From contig JAWKHJ010000002.1 in NCBI GenBank assembly GCA_041394905.1, forward strand, positions 1 through 64,000: a stretch of 64,000 nt of DNA, given 5' to 3'. The notes under the pieces were generated by a model, which ran no database searches, was not told the origin of the DNA, and was given only the letters and a program-made list of their open reading frames with translations. Source of the stretch: RI-231 sp041394905 (GTDB lineage: Bacteria; Acidobacteriota; Terriglobia; Bryobacterales; UBA6623). Position 1 is the stretch's first letter, and each line of letters opens with the position of its first letter. Positions 37,542 through 46,926 of the stretch are shown here, in pieces. A program made the position numbers and the translations under genes.

Positions 37542-37709
37542 ATATGCCAGTCCATTACGGCGTCGTTTCCGCTTCAGCGGCTGAAGTTGGGTGGACTCTG
37601 CACGGACCTGCAACGCAGCGGGCTCCGGCCCTGTCATCGTTCCGGTGTGTGACTGACCCTGAATATGGCGCTGGCGGGCGCGGCTCTGTTCGGACGTGGT
37701 CTGTTGCTT

Positions 37710-38967
37710 TTAGCTGAGGCGTTCGATGTAGGCGCCGACGGCGCGGAGTTTTTCGTCCATGCGTTCGTAGCCGCGGTCGAGGTGGTAGACGCGGTCGATG
37801 ACGGTGTCGCCTTGGGCGGCTAGGGCGGTGAGGACGAGGCAGGCGCTCGCGCGCAGGTCCGACGCCATGACGGCGGCAGCCGGAGAGCGACTGTTTGCCT
37901 CGGATGGTGGCCCGGTTGCCCGCGAGCTCGATCTCCGCGCCCATGCGCAACAGCTCCGCCACGTGCATGAAGCGGTTCTCGAAGATCGTCTCGGTGACGT
38001 GCGAGACGCCGTCGGCGAAGGCCATCAAGGCCATCCACTGCGCCTGCATGTCGGTGGGGAAGCCGGGGTGCTCTTCGGTGGTCACGTCGACCGGGCGCAG
38101 GTGCTTCGCTTTTCGAACGCGCAACGAGCCCGGCGAGGGCTCTTCGATCTCCACGCCGGCTTGCAGCAGCTTTTCGAGTACCGCCGAGAGATGGCTCGAG
38201 TCAACACCGGTGAGCAGCAACTCGTCCGCTATGAGCGCGCCGGCGACCAGGTAGGAGCCGGTCTCGATGCGGTCAGGGATGATGGCGTGTTCGGCGCCGT
38301 GTAGCGCCGAGACGCCTTGGATGACGATGCGCGATTCGCCTGCGCCGCTGATCTTCGCACCCATGCGGTTAAGCAATGCGGCGAGGTCGGCGACCTCGGG
38401 CTCTCGCGCGGCGTTCTCGAGCACGGTCACGCCCTCGGCGAGCGTGGCGGCCATCATCAGGTCTTCCGTGCCGGTGACGGTGATGCGCGGGAACACGTAG
38501 TGCGCGCCGCGCAGGCCGTTCTCGGCGATGGCTTCGACGTAGCCGGCTTCCTGATGGATGGTCGCGCCGAGCACTTCGAGACCGGAGACGTGCAGGTTGA
38601 TCGGGCGCGCTCCGATGGCGCAGCCGCCGGGCATGGAGACGCGTGCGCGGCCTGCGCGCGCGACCAAGGGCCCAAGCACCAGACTCGACGCGCGCATAGT
38701 TTTGACTAGCTCGTAGGGCGCCTCGGGGCTCTCGATCGAGGCGGCATGCAAGAACGTGCGGCCGTTCTCGCGGCGCACCGTGACTCCGATCGATTCGAGC
38801 AGTCCGATCATCGTGCGAATGTCGACGACGGACGGGATGCGGTCGAGCGTGACGGGCTCGCCGGTCAACAGCGTGGCGGCGAGGGCGGGCAGGGCGGCGT
38901 TCTTGGCCCCGGCGATGGGGATGACGCCTTCGAGCCGGCGGCCGCCTTGGATGCGGAGTTTATGCAT
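37710..38967 (-). CDS. murA: UDP-N-acetylglucosamine 1-carboxyvinyltransferase
   Basis: First committed step of peptidoglycan synthesis: transfers enolpyruvate from PEP to UDP-GlcNAc. The sequence is a typical MurA of about 419 residues: IAGAKNAALPALAATLL at the start, catalytic loop SMPGGCAIGARPINLHV with the Cys that fosfomycin modifies, FPTDMQAQWMAL, and ETIFENRFMHVAEL. Near 37880 the frame slips; the conserved end (AAVMASDLRASACLVLTALAA, then YHLDRGYERMDEKLRAVGAYIERLS) lies one frame over with TAA at 37710-37712. As an essential gene this shift is probably a sequencing error. Followed 12 bases from murQ. Confidence 0.93.
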
Positions 38968-38979
38968 GACCTTTCGAAC

Positions 38980-39873
38980 TCACGGGTTGGATTCGAGCGC
39001 GGCGCGGAGTTGACCTCCGGCATCGTCGAGCCGTTTCCAGGCATCCTCGGGCGAGAGGCCAAAGCGGCAGATGAGAACAGCGGCGCGGACGTCGTGGGTC
39101 GCCTGGAGCGCGGCGAGGGCTTCGTTGGGCCCGCATCCAGCGATGTCTTCGACGAGGCGGCGAGCGCGGATCCAGAGCTTCTCGTTGGCGAGCTTGAGGC
39201 GCACCATACGATTGCCATAAACGTGGCCGCGCTTGATCATCAGCCCGGTCGAGAGCATGTTGAGCGTGAGCTTTTGCGCGGTGCCGCTCTTCATGCGCGT
39301 GGAGCCGGCGATGGCTTCGGGGCCGACGACGGGAGCGATGACGATGTCGGCGTGGGGCGCCATCGCGGAGTCGGGGTTGGTGGTGAGCGCGATGGCGAGG
39401 CCGCCGCGCTTGCGGGCTTCGTCGAGCGCGCCGATGACGTAGGGCGTCCGTCCGCTGGCGGCGATGCCGACCACGCTGTCGTTCGCGCCGAAGCCTTTTG
39501 CGGCGAGCTCGGAGGCGCCGGCCTCGGCGTCGTCTTCGGCGCCTTCGATCGAGCGCACGAGCGCATCGTAGCCGCCGGCGATCAGCGCCTGGAATAGGTC
39601 CGGGTCGGCGCCGTAGGTGGGCGGGATCTCGGCGGCGTCGAGCACGCCCAGCCGGCCGCTGGTTCCGGCGCCAATGTAGAATACGCGTCCGCCGCGTTGC
39701 ATGCGTTCGAAGATGCGGTCAACGGCTTCCGCAATTTGCGGGATCTGTTCGCCGACGGCTTCAGCAGGGCGGCGGTCCTCGGCGTTGAGCAGCCGCAGCA
39801 TCTCCGCAGTCGGGACCGAGTCGATTTGCGCAGGCGCCCGATTGCGTTGCTCGGTGACGAGGCGATCCAGCAT
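38980..39873 (-). CDS. murQ: N-acetylmuramic acid 6-phosphate etherase
   Basis: 297 residues. A SIS-domain lyase that cleaves the lactyl ether of MurNAc-6-phosphate in cell-wall recycling, giving GlcNAc-6-phosphate and D-lactate. Motifs: FYIGAGTSGRLGVLDAAE (phosphate binding), GIAASGRTPYVIGAL, NPDSAMAPHADIVI and GSTRMKSGTAQKLTLNM, typical of the family. It sits just upstream of murA on the same strand, linking cell-wall recycling and synthesis, and 6 bases after the HIT gene. Intact. Confidence 0.93.
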   Translation of the reverse strand: MLDRLVTEQRNRAPAQIDSVPTAEMLRLLNAEDRRPAEAVGEQIPQIAEAVDRIFERMQRGGRVFYIGAGTSGRLGVLDAAEIPPTYGADPDLFQALIAGGYDALVRSIEGAEDDAEAGASELAAKGFGANDSVVGIAASGRTPYVIGALDEARKRGGLAIALTTNPDSAMAPHADIVIAPVVGPEAIAGSTRMKSGTAQKLTLNMLSTGLMIKRGHVYGNRMVRLKLANEKLWIRARRLVEDIAGCGPNEALAALQATHDVRAAVLICRFGLSPEDAWKRLDDAGGQLRAALESNP

Positions 39874-39879
39874 GCGGGC

Positions 39880-40368
39880 TCACACCTCGAGCGCGTCGCG
39901 CATGCGTTGCCAAGTCACGCTGAGCTCTTCCGGCACGATGCGCGTTTCGGCGATGACGGTCATGAAGTTGGCGTCGGCAAACCAGCGTGGCAGCACGTGC
40001 ATGTGGATGTGACCGGCGACGCCGGCGCCGGCGGCACGTCCGATGTTCATCCCGACGTTGACGCCATCGGGCTGGTAGAGCTTGTGGAGACAGGTCTCGA
40101 GTCGCTGCGTGAGGCGCATCATCTCCTCGACGGTCTCGACGGGCGCGTCATCCAGGCGCGCCATGTGCTCGTAGGGGATCACCATGGCGTGGCCATTGGT
40201 GTAGGGGTAGCGGTTGAGCACGATGTAGTTCCGCTCGCCGCGGAAGACCACGTGCTCGTGTTCGTCCTCATCCGAGGCGGCGATTTTGCAGAACACGCAT
40301 TCGCCCGGAGCGGGCTTGGCGGCGGATGTAAGGTATTGGAACCGCCAAGGGCTGAAGATGTGATCCAT
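39880..40368 (-). CDS. HIT family hydrolase/nucleotidyl transferase
   Basis: 162 residues. A zinc-type CxxC (ECVFCKI) near residue 25 and the histidine triad HIHMHVLPRW. The closest pattern is the bacterial diadenosine tetraphosphate phosphorylase/hydrolase-like HIT group, which begins with a short leader such as MDHIFSPWRFQYL. It would act on Ap4A or other nucleotide conjugates in the cytoplasm. Clustered with the HU/IHF gene and murQ, probably one transcript. Intact. Confidence 0.85.
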   Translation of the reverse strand: MDHIFSPWRFQYLTSAAKPAPGECVFCKIAASDEDEHEHVVFRGERNYIVLNRYPYTNGHAMVIPYEHMARLDDAPVETVEEMMRLTQRLETCLHKLYQPDGVNVGMNIGRAAGAGVAGHIHMHVLPRWFADANFMTVIAETRIVPEELSVTWQRMRDALEV

Positions 40369-40385
40369 TCTCGGCCCGTTCCCGC

Positions 40386-40697
40386 TCAGTCCCGATTGAC
40401 GGGCTTTGCGGCGGGCGGCGGGCCGCCATTGACGACGTCGCGAAGCTCCTTGCTGGGCTTGAAGAACGGAATCGTCTTGGGCGGAACTTCGACCTTGTCG
40501 CCCGACTTCGGGTTGCGCCCGATGCGGCCCTTGCGTTCACGCGTGCGAAAGCTGCCAAAGCCGCGGATCTCGACCTTGTCGCCGGAGCGCAACGAGCCGA
40601 CCACGCTGTCGAAGATCGTCTCGACGATTACTTCGGACTCTTTTCGGGTCAGCTCGACGACGCGCGAAACTTCTTCAATCAAATCAGCTTTAGTCAT
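40386..40697 (-). CDS. HU/IHF family DNA-bending protein
   Basis: 103 residues: MTKADLIEEVSRVVELTRKE at the start, then RSGDKVEIRGFGSFRTRERK, the Gly-Phe-Gly-Ser-Phe turn before the beta-arm, and RIGRNPKSGDKVEVPPKTIP, whose RNP tip inserts Pro into the DNA. PFFKPSKELRDVV closes the fold, followed by a Pro/Ala tail. Spacing and arm resemble IHF beta. A nucleoid protein that bends DNA and can also serve sigma-54 promoters as IHF. Lies between rpsA and the HIT gene. Intact. Confidence 0.9.
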   Translation of the reverse strand: MTKADLIEEVSRVVELTRKESEVIVETIFDSVVGSLRSGDKVEIRGFGSFRTRERKGRIGRNPKSGDKVEVPPKTIPFFKPSKELRDVVNGGPPPAAKPVNRD

Positions 40698-40813
40698 CGT
40701 GGGAAACAGATACTACCGAGCCGCGACGGCGGTGGCGCGGGCGGGTCCGCCGGGGGGAAATCTAACCCGGATGGTACCACGCGCACCTGCTATCAGGGTT
40801 GGCGCGCTTGCCG

Positions 40814-42850
40814 TCAGAGTTGCGGGGCTGGCATCGCCTCGACGATCTCTACTGGTTCGTCGTTGTGGCAGCGCAGGCCTATGCGCCGGTCGAGCTCGTC
40901 CATGCGCACGATCTCGAACTCGTAGTTCTTGCCCGGGGCGAGCCCGCCGCGGCGGCCACGACCGCGCGAAGGCATCTCGGAGTTGTGGCAAAGGCCCTCC
41001 ACGCCGGGTGACAGTTCGACGAAAGCGCCGAACTTGACCTGGCGCGTGACGCGGCCGATGACCACGTCGCCGACTGCGTGCGTGGAGAAGAACGTTTCCC
41101 AGACGTCGGGCTCGAGCTGCTTGACGCCGAGCGACATGCGGCGATTCTCGTCATCGACGTTGAGCACGACCGCGCGCAGAGTCTGGCCTTTCTTGACGAC
41201 GTCTTTGGGGTTGCGAACGCGGCTGTCCCAAGACAGGTCCGAAACATGGACCAGCCCGTCGACGCCTTCCTCGAGCTCGACGAAGACGCCGTAGCTGGTG
41301 ACATTGCGGACACGGCCTTCGACGATGGAACCCAGCGCAAACCGGTCGCCGATGCTTTCCCACGGATCGGCTTCGAGTTGCTTCAAGCTCAACGATATGC
41401 GGCGCTGGTCAGGCTGCACCTTGAGGATGACCGACTCGACGTCCTGGCCCTCGGAGAGCACCTTGGACGGGTGCTTGAGCCGCTTCGACCAAGTCATCTC
41501 GCTGATGTGGATGAGCCCCTCGACGCCTTCCTCGAGCTCGACGAAAGCGCCGTAGTCGGTGATGCTGGCTACTTTGCCTGTGACGCGTGCGCCCTGCTGG
41601 TAGCGCTCGACAACGCTTTGCCAAGGGTCTGGCTGCATGTCCTTGAGGCTGAGCGAGACGCGTTCTTTCTCCGGGTCGAAGCGGATGACCTTGGCGGTCA
41701 CTTCTTGGCCCGGCGTGAGCGCCTCAGAGGGGTCCTTGATGCGGCCGAAGGAGATGTCGGTGACGTGGATGAGGCCGTCGATGCCGCCGAGGTCGACGAA
41801 CGCGCCGTAGGACGTGACGTTCTTGACCGCGCCGGTGACGACTTCGCCCACGGCAATCTTGGCGAGCGTCTCCTGTTTGACCGCGTTGAGCTCTTCCTCG
41901 AGCAGCTCGCGGCGCGAGACGACGACGTTGCCGCGTCGACGGCTGAGCTTGACGATGCGGACTTCGATCTCTTGGCCGATCCAGGCGTCGAGGTCGTGCG
42001 GCGCGCGCAGGTCGGCTTGAGAACCGGGCAGGAAGGCGGGAAGGCCGACATCCATCGTAAGGCCGCCCTTGACGCGCTCGATCACCTTGCCGGTGACGGT
42101 TTGTTTGTCCCGATAGGCGGCTTCGAGGGTTTCCCAGGCTTCATCGTTTTCGGGCTGCGCCAGCGCGACCTGGACGTATTCCCCTGGCTCGCCGAGCCTA
42201 GCGACGACGACTTCGATCTCTTGGCCGGGTTGGAGCTCGGCGAGGGCTTCGGGCCGGTCGCCGCGCGAAGAGAGGAAGCCTTCCGTCTTGGCGCCGATGT
42301 CGACCACGACGCCGTCATCTCCAACGCTGACGACGATACCGCTGCGGCGGTCGCCTTCGCGCAGGTCGGGCATTTCCGCGCTGAGCTCGAGCAGGGCTTC
42401 CTGGAACATCTGCTCTTCGGCGGCGGGGATTTCCTCATCCTCCTCGGCGGCGTCGCCTGCGGCCGGCATGGCGGGCAGTCCGGGCACAAACCCTGCGGCG
42501 GAGCGGCTGGTTTGGGCTGGGCCTCCGCGGCGGGCTCCTCCGCAGCGGGCGCGGGAGTTGGCGCTTCCGGCGCCGAAGCAGGTTCTTGCTTGTGCGCCTT
42601 CTCTTGTGGGGCCTCGGTTGCGGGCGTGGGCGCCGCCATGGGCGGGGCCAGCGGAGCCGCCGGATTGGGTAGTGAGGAGGGGCGCCGGCGAGTAAGCCTT
42701 GGCGGGCGCGGGCTTCGGCTCGGGCGTCGGCTCGACCGCGGGTGCGGCAGTCTCGGCTGGAGTAATTTCAACCGGCTGCGGCGCGGGTTCTCCGGCGCTG
42801 TCGCTCTCCTCGCTGTGGTCGGCTCGGAGCTCTTCCGGATTCCCCGTCAT
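40814..42850 (-). CDS. rpsA: 30S ribosomal protein S1
   Basis: Six S1 OB-fold repeats from about residue 160 (for example SGIVVSVGDDGVVVDIGAKT, TGAVKNVTSYGAFVDLGG, TGKVASITDYGAFVELEEG). S1 brings mRNA to the ribosome. Before them lies an unusual Ala/Pro/Glu-rich extension of about 150 residues. Within it, between about 42490 and 42675, the current frame turns Arg/Gly-rich, while the adjacent frame reads on as Ala/Pro-rich (AAPLAPPMAAPTPATEAPQE), so two compensating indels probably exist. The extension may be a flexible linker. A 9-bp hairpin lies upstream. The gene is otherwise open to 40814. Confidence 0.92.
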   Translation of the reverse strand: MTGNPEELRADHSEESDSAGEPAPQPVEITPAETAAPAVEPTPEPKPAPAKAYSPAPLLTTQSGGSAGPAHGGAHARNRGPTREGAQARTCFGAGSANSRARCGGARRGGPAQTSRSAAGFVPGLPAMPAAGDAAEEDEEIPAAEEQMFQEALLELSAEMPDLREGDRRSGIVVSVGDDGVVVDIGAKTEGFLSSRGDRPEALAELQPGQEIEVVVARLGEPGEYVQVALAQPENDEAWETLEAAYRDKQTVTGKVIERVKGGLTMDVGLPAFLPGSQADLRAPHDLDAWIGQEIEVRIVKLSRRRGNVVVSRRELLEEELNAVKQETLAKIAVGEVVTGAVKNVTSYGAFVDLGGIDGLIHVTDISFGRIKDPSEALTPGQEVTAKVIRFDPEKERVSLSLKDMQPDPWQSVVERYQQGARVTGKVASITDYGAFVELEEGVEGLIHISEMTWSKRLKHPSKVLSEGQDVESVILKVQPDQRRISLSLKQLEADPWESIGDRFALGSIVEGRVRNVTSYGVFVELEEGVDGLVHVSDLSWDSRVRNPKDVVKKGQTLRAVVLNVDDENRRMSLGVKQLEPDVWETFFSTHAVGDVVIGRVTRQVKFGAFVELSPGVEGLCHNSEMPSRGRGRRGGLAPGKNYEFEIVRMDELDRRIGLRCHNDEPVEIVEAMPAPQL

Positions 42851-42905
42851 GGCTATTCTCTCCGTGCAGCCGCTGTGTCGGCGACCGCGTTTCCTCAGAA
42901 TGGAA

Positions 42906-42930
42906 GAGGCCGCCTTTGGACGGCGGCCTC
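42906..42930. terminator. Hairpin between the AI-2E transporter gene and rpsA
   Basis: GAGGCCGCC (42906-42914) pairs with GGCGGCCTC (42922-42930), loop of 7. On the minus strand it is followed by TTCC, so it is a weak terminator or a leader structure of the rpsA mRNA. Confidence 0.5.
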
Positions 42931-42993
42931 AAGATCGGCTTGGCGGACCTGCCCTGCCTAGCGGCTTACTATACCCAACGGAATTTCAGAGTG

Positions 42994-44075
42994 TCAAACC
43001 GCGTCCTCGTCGCTGCTGTTTCCATCGGCCAGGGTCTCGCGATAGCCGGTGATCAATCCCGCAGCGGTGGCCAACACGAGCGGACCTAGGATGACGCCGA
43101 CAAGCCCGAAGGCCCAATGCCGCCGAGGACGCTGATGAAGACGAGCAGGGCGTTGAGTTGAGAGCGGTCGGCGATCAAGATGGGCCGCAAGATGTTGTCG
43201 ACCGAGCTGATCAGGAGTCCTCCCAGCGCGAGCAGCGCCAGGCCGCGGCCAATTTCGCCGGCGACCAGCAGACCGATCGCCGCCGGCAGCCAAACCATCC
43301 AGGCGCCCAGGATCGGGATGAACGAACCGACCGCCATCACGACGCCCCATAGGATGGGCGAACCCAGACCGACCAACATGAAGCTCAAACCGCCGAGGAA
43401 GCCTTGCGCGAACGCGACGACGAAGCCGGCGTTGATCGTAACGGTGATCATGTCGATGGTCTGCTTGACCATGACGTCGTGGCGATCACCCTCGAAAGGC
43501 GAAACGTCGCGTAGCAGGCGCAAGAGCTTGGGTCCGTCGCGGAAGAGGTAGAACAGCGTCAACAGCAGGACGATGAAGCCGAGGAAGAAGCCGGCGATGT
43601 TGGCGGGCAGCTTGGCGGTCAAGGCGAGCAGCTTCTCGCTCAAACCCTGGGCCCATTCGCCCACTCGCTCCTCGACACTGCCGAACGAATCGGGCACACG
43701 CGCCGAGACGAAATCCATGCCGGTGCGGATCTTCTCGGCGACCTCGGCGCGGGGCATGTCGCGTACGGCTTCCACGGCCTGCGTAACGAACGTCCAGCCC
43801 AGCCAGAAGGTCGGAGCGATGAGCAACAGCGCGACCGCCAGCGTGCTGACCAACGCCGCCATAGACGGCTTGCGCAGCCAAACCTTTACGCGGCGGTGCG
43901 CCGGGTAGAAGAACGTTGCTAGGATGCCCGCCCAGACCAGCGGCTCGAGGAACGGTGAAACGACGCGATAGACCATGTAGGCCAAAAGCGCCGCCAGCAG
44001 CCAAGCCAACGCCTCGCGTCTAGCCTCGAGAGGCTTCCACCTCCTGCCGTTCGACGCCTGGGCCGGGCTGCTCAT
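42994..44075 (-). CDS. AI-2E family transporter (PerM/YdiK-like), one frameshift
   Basis: About 360 residues with seven or eight membrane segments. Family features: LVWAGILATFFYPAHRRV at the start, FLGFIVLLLTLFYLFRDGP, and the C-terminal VMAVGSFIPILGAWMVWLPA. Near 43115 the frame slips; the last helix AFGLVGVILGPLVLATAAGL is one frame over to 42994. Family members move small solutes or ions (autoinducer-2 export in some, sodium/proton exchange in others). The substrate here is unknown. Six bases after trkH. Confidence 0.8.
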
Positions 44076-44081
44076 CCTCGT

Positions 44082-45531
44082 TCATCGTCTCCAGAAGGCC
44101 GGGGTAAGGATGACCATCACCGTGTAGAACTCGAGCCGGCCGGCGATCATGTCGCCGCACAGGACCCATTTGGCCAGCATTGGCAGTTGACCGTAGTTGT
44201 CGAGCGGACCTACTCCCCCAAGGCCCGGGCCGATGTTGAACATCGAGGCGGCCACGGCGGAGATCGAAGTGAGCACGTCCACGCCAAGGGCGGCCAGCAT
44301 CAGGCACGAGACGAAGTTGACGACAAAGGCCAGGTAGACGAGGTTGAGCAGGCTTTGGATGGTCTGCTCGGGGATCACTCTGCCGCCCAAACGCACGGCG
44401 AATACGCCGCGCCGCTCGACCATGCGTTTGAACTCACGGTCGACCACCTGCACGAGCAGCAGGATGCGGGACACCTTGAGTCCGCCGGCGGTGGAGCCCG
44501 TGCAGCCGCCGACAAACATGATCGCGAGCAACAGCAACTGCGGCAGCGGACGCCAAGCTTCGAAGTCGTCCGTGACAAATCCCGTGGTAGTGATGATGGA
44601 CGAGACCTGAAACATGGCGCTGCGGAAGCCGGGTTCGAGCGCATAGCCCTGCTGGAGCACCAATACGGCGGTGATTACCAGCCCAGCCGCAACGGCGAGC
44701 ATGAGGTACCCGCGGATCTCCACGTCACGCAGGACGCGCCCGGGCTGTAACTGGATGAAGAAGATGTAGTGCTGGATGAAGCTGATCCCGGCCAGCAGCA
44801 TGAAGATGATGATGATGTACTCGATCAGCGGACTGTTGAACGCCGCCACACTCGCCGTGCGGGTCGAAAACCCGCCCGTGCCGAGCGTGGAGAACGTGTG
44901 GCAGAGAGCGTCGAAGTTGTTCATTCCCGCCCAGCGCAGCAGGGCGTACTGCAGCGCCGTCATTGCGAAATAGATGCGCCAAAGAGCGGAAGCTGTTTCG
45001 GTAATACGCGGCTTGAGCTTTTCCGACTTGGCGCCGGAGAACTCGGCGCGATAGAGCACCATGCCGCCGTGGCCGACCAGAGGCAGAACGGCCACGCCCA
45101 AGAGCACGATGCCCAGGCCGCCGAGCCAGTGCGTGAAGCAGCGCCAGAACTGCACCGAAGGCGAGAGCACTTCGACGTCGGCCAGGATCGTGGCGCCGGT
45201 GGTGGTAAAGCCCGAGACCGATTCGAAGAACGCGTCGGTAAAGCTTGGGAACTCACCCGAAAATGCAAACGGGAGGGCTCCGAAGAAGCTGAACATCGCC
45301 CAGGTACCGACTACCAGCAGCAGGCCCTCGCGTTGGGTCAGCTCTTTGACGGGCTTTTTGAGGCCGACCACCAGAGCAGCCGCTTCCCACCGTCGCGAGC
45401 AACGCCCACAGCATGGCCGCCGAACGGTCGTCTCCGGCCGCGAAGCCGTAGAACAGCGGCACGGCCATGGTGAGGGCGAAGATAACCAGGAACTGTCCGA
45501 GGACGTATCCGATCGAAGCGAGGTTGATCAC
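44082..45531 (-). CDS. trkH: TrkH/KtrB family potassium uptake membrane protein, one frameshift
   Basis: 483 residues. The first 60 (MINLASIGYVLGQFLVIFAL...) are in one frame to about 45380; the rest, GLKKPVKELTQREGLLLVVG onward, is one frame over. Four K+ channel-like loops with selectivity-filter glycines: SGFTTTGATIL, STLGTGGFST, SIITTTGFVTDD and NIGPGLGGVGP. Forms the membrane pore of a Trk-type potassium importer, gated by the TrkA protein encoded next to it (overlap of four bases at 45528-45531). Confidence 0.9.
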
Positions 45532-46907
45532 GCGACGCCCTTGCGTTTCTTGTTCGCGATGAAGGCCGACTCGAGCTCCGGAACCACGCTCTCCAGAGTG
45601 AAGAAGATGACCCGGTCGCCGGCTTCGATCGTCTTGTCGCCGCGCGGGATGATCACTTCGCCGTTCGGGCGCGCGATCGCGCCGACGATGGCGCCGCGCG
45701 GAAACTTCATTTCACGCAGACGTTTGCCCACATAGCGCGAGCCCTCTTCGGCGAGGATCTCGATCGCTTCGGCCTCTTCTTCGCGGAATGTGGTCACCGA
45801 CAACACGGAGCCCTTGCGCACGAACTGCAGAACGCGGTCGACGGTGGCTAAGCGCATGCTCACCGAGGTGTTCACACCCAACCGCTGCACCATTGGAAGG
45901 TAGTTGAGGCGATTGATCAGCGCGACCACCTTCTTCGCGCCAAGCCGGCGCGCCAGAAGCGAGGCGATGATGTTGTCCTCGTCATGGTTGGTCAGGGCGA
46001 GGAACACGTCGACGCCTTCGATGTTCTCTTCTTCGAGCGTCGCCTGGTCGGTGCCGTCGCCGTGAATGACGACGGTCTTCGAGACAATCTGTGCGATCTT
46101 CTCGCAGCGCTGCGCCTCGCGCTCGATTAGCTTCACCTGCACGCCTTGCTTTTCGAGCTCGAGCGCCACGCCGATGCCGATCTGCTTACCACCCACGACG
46201 AAAGCGCGCTGCACTTTCTCGCGCCGCTGGATGCCCATGAAGGAGAGCACCTCTTCGATGTTGTCCGCGGTGGCGCAAACGTAAATGTGGTCGCCGGGCA
46301 GGATGACCTGCGCGCCGTGGGGAATGATGACCTGCTGGCCGCGGAAGATCATCGCGATCAACGAATTCGCCGGGGGGCCGGACGCGTCGAGCTCGATGAC
46401 GGACTTACCGGCAAACCAGGAGTCGCGTTCGACGTTCATGCCGAACAGCTTTACGCGGCCCTCGGCAAAGTCGAGAATGTCGGAGACGCCGGGCACGCGG
46501 ATCACGCGCAGTATGCGCTGCAACACGTCCGTCTCGGGGTGGATCATCAGATCCACGCTCATCCCGGTGCGGTCCGCGACACGGCGCCATTCCTCGAACT
46601 CGTGGGTGCGTACGCGGGCGACCTTGACCTTGATGTCGGATTCCGATTGTGCGATCAGGCAGGCGAGTAGGTTGATCTCGTCCGAATCGGTCACGGCGAT
46701 CATCATGTCGGCGTCGCGCAAGCCGGCTTTGTTGAGCGTGCGGATGCTGGCGGCGCTGCCGAAGACGATCTTGGCGTCGAGCTGCTCCTCGAGCTGCTCG
46801 CACCGATCCCGGCTTGCGTCGACGATGGTGACTTCGTTGCCCTCGCGGATGAGGCGGGCTGCAATCAGGGCGGCGCTTTGTCCGCCCCCTGCGATCAAAA
46901 TACGCAT
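45528..46907 (-). CDS. trkA: Potassium transporter peripheral subunit TrkA
   Basis: 459 residues made of two RCK units, each with an NAD(H)-binding Rossmann part and a C-terminal regulatory part. First glycine motif ILIAGGGQSAALIAARL, second VVGGKQIGIGVALELEKQG. The TrkA_C domains are seen in KLFGMNVERDSWFAGKSVIEL and RYVGKRLREMKFPRGAIVGAI. It gates TrkH according to nucleotide binding. Upstream of trkH with a four-base overlap, so the pair is cotranslated. Intact. Confidence 0.93.
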   Translation of the reverse strand: MRILIAGGGQSAALIAARLIREGNEVTIVDASRDRCEQLEEQLDAKIVFGSAASIRTLNKAGLRDADMMIAVTDSDEINLLACLIAQSESDIKVKVARVRTHEFEEWRRVADRTGMSVDLMIHPETDVLQRILRVIRVPGVSDILDFAEGRVKLFGMNVERDSWFAGKSVIELDASGPPANSLIAMIFRGQQVIIPHGAQVILPGDHIYVCATADNIEEVLSFMGIQRREKVQRAFVVGGKQIGIGVALELEKQGVQVKLIEREAQRCEKIAQIVSKTVVIHGDGTDQATLEEENIEGVDVFLALTNHDEDNIIASLLARRLGAKKVVALINRLNYLPMVQRLGVNTSVSMRLATVDRVLQFVRKGSVLSVTTFREEEAEAIEILAEEGSRYVGKRLREMKFPRGAIVGAIARPNGEVIIPRGDKTIEAGDRVIFFTLESVVPELESAFIANKKRKGVA

Positions 46908-46926
46908 GGGCGTGAACTGGGAGTTG

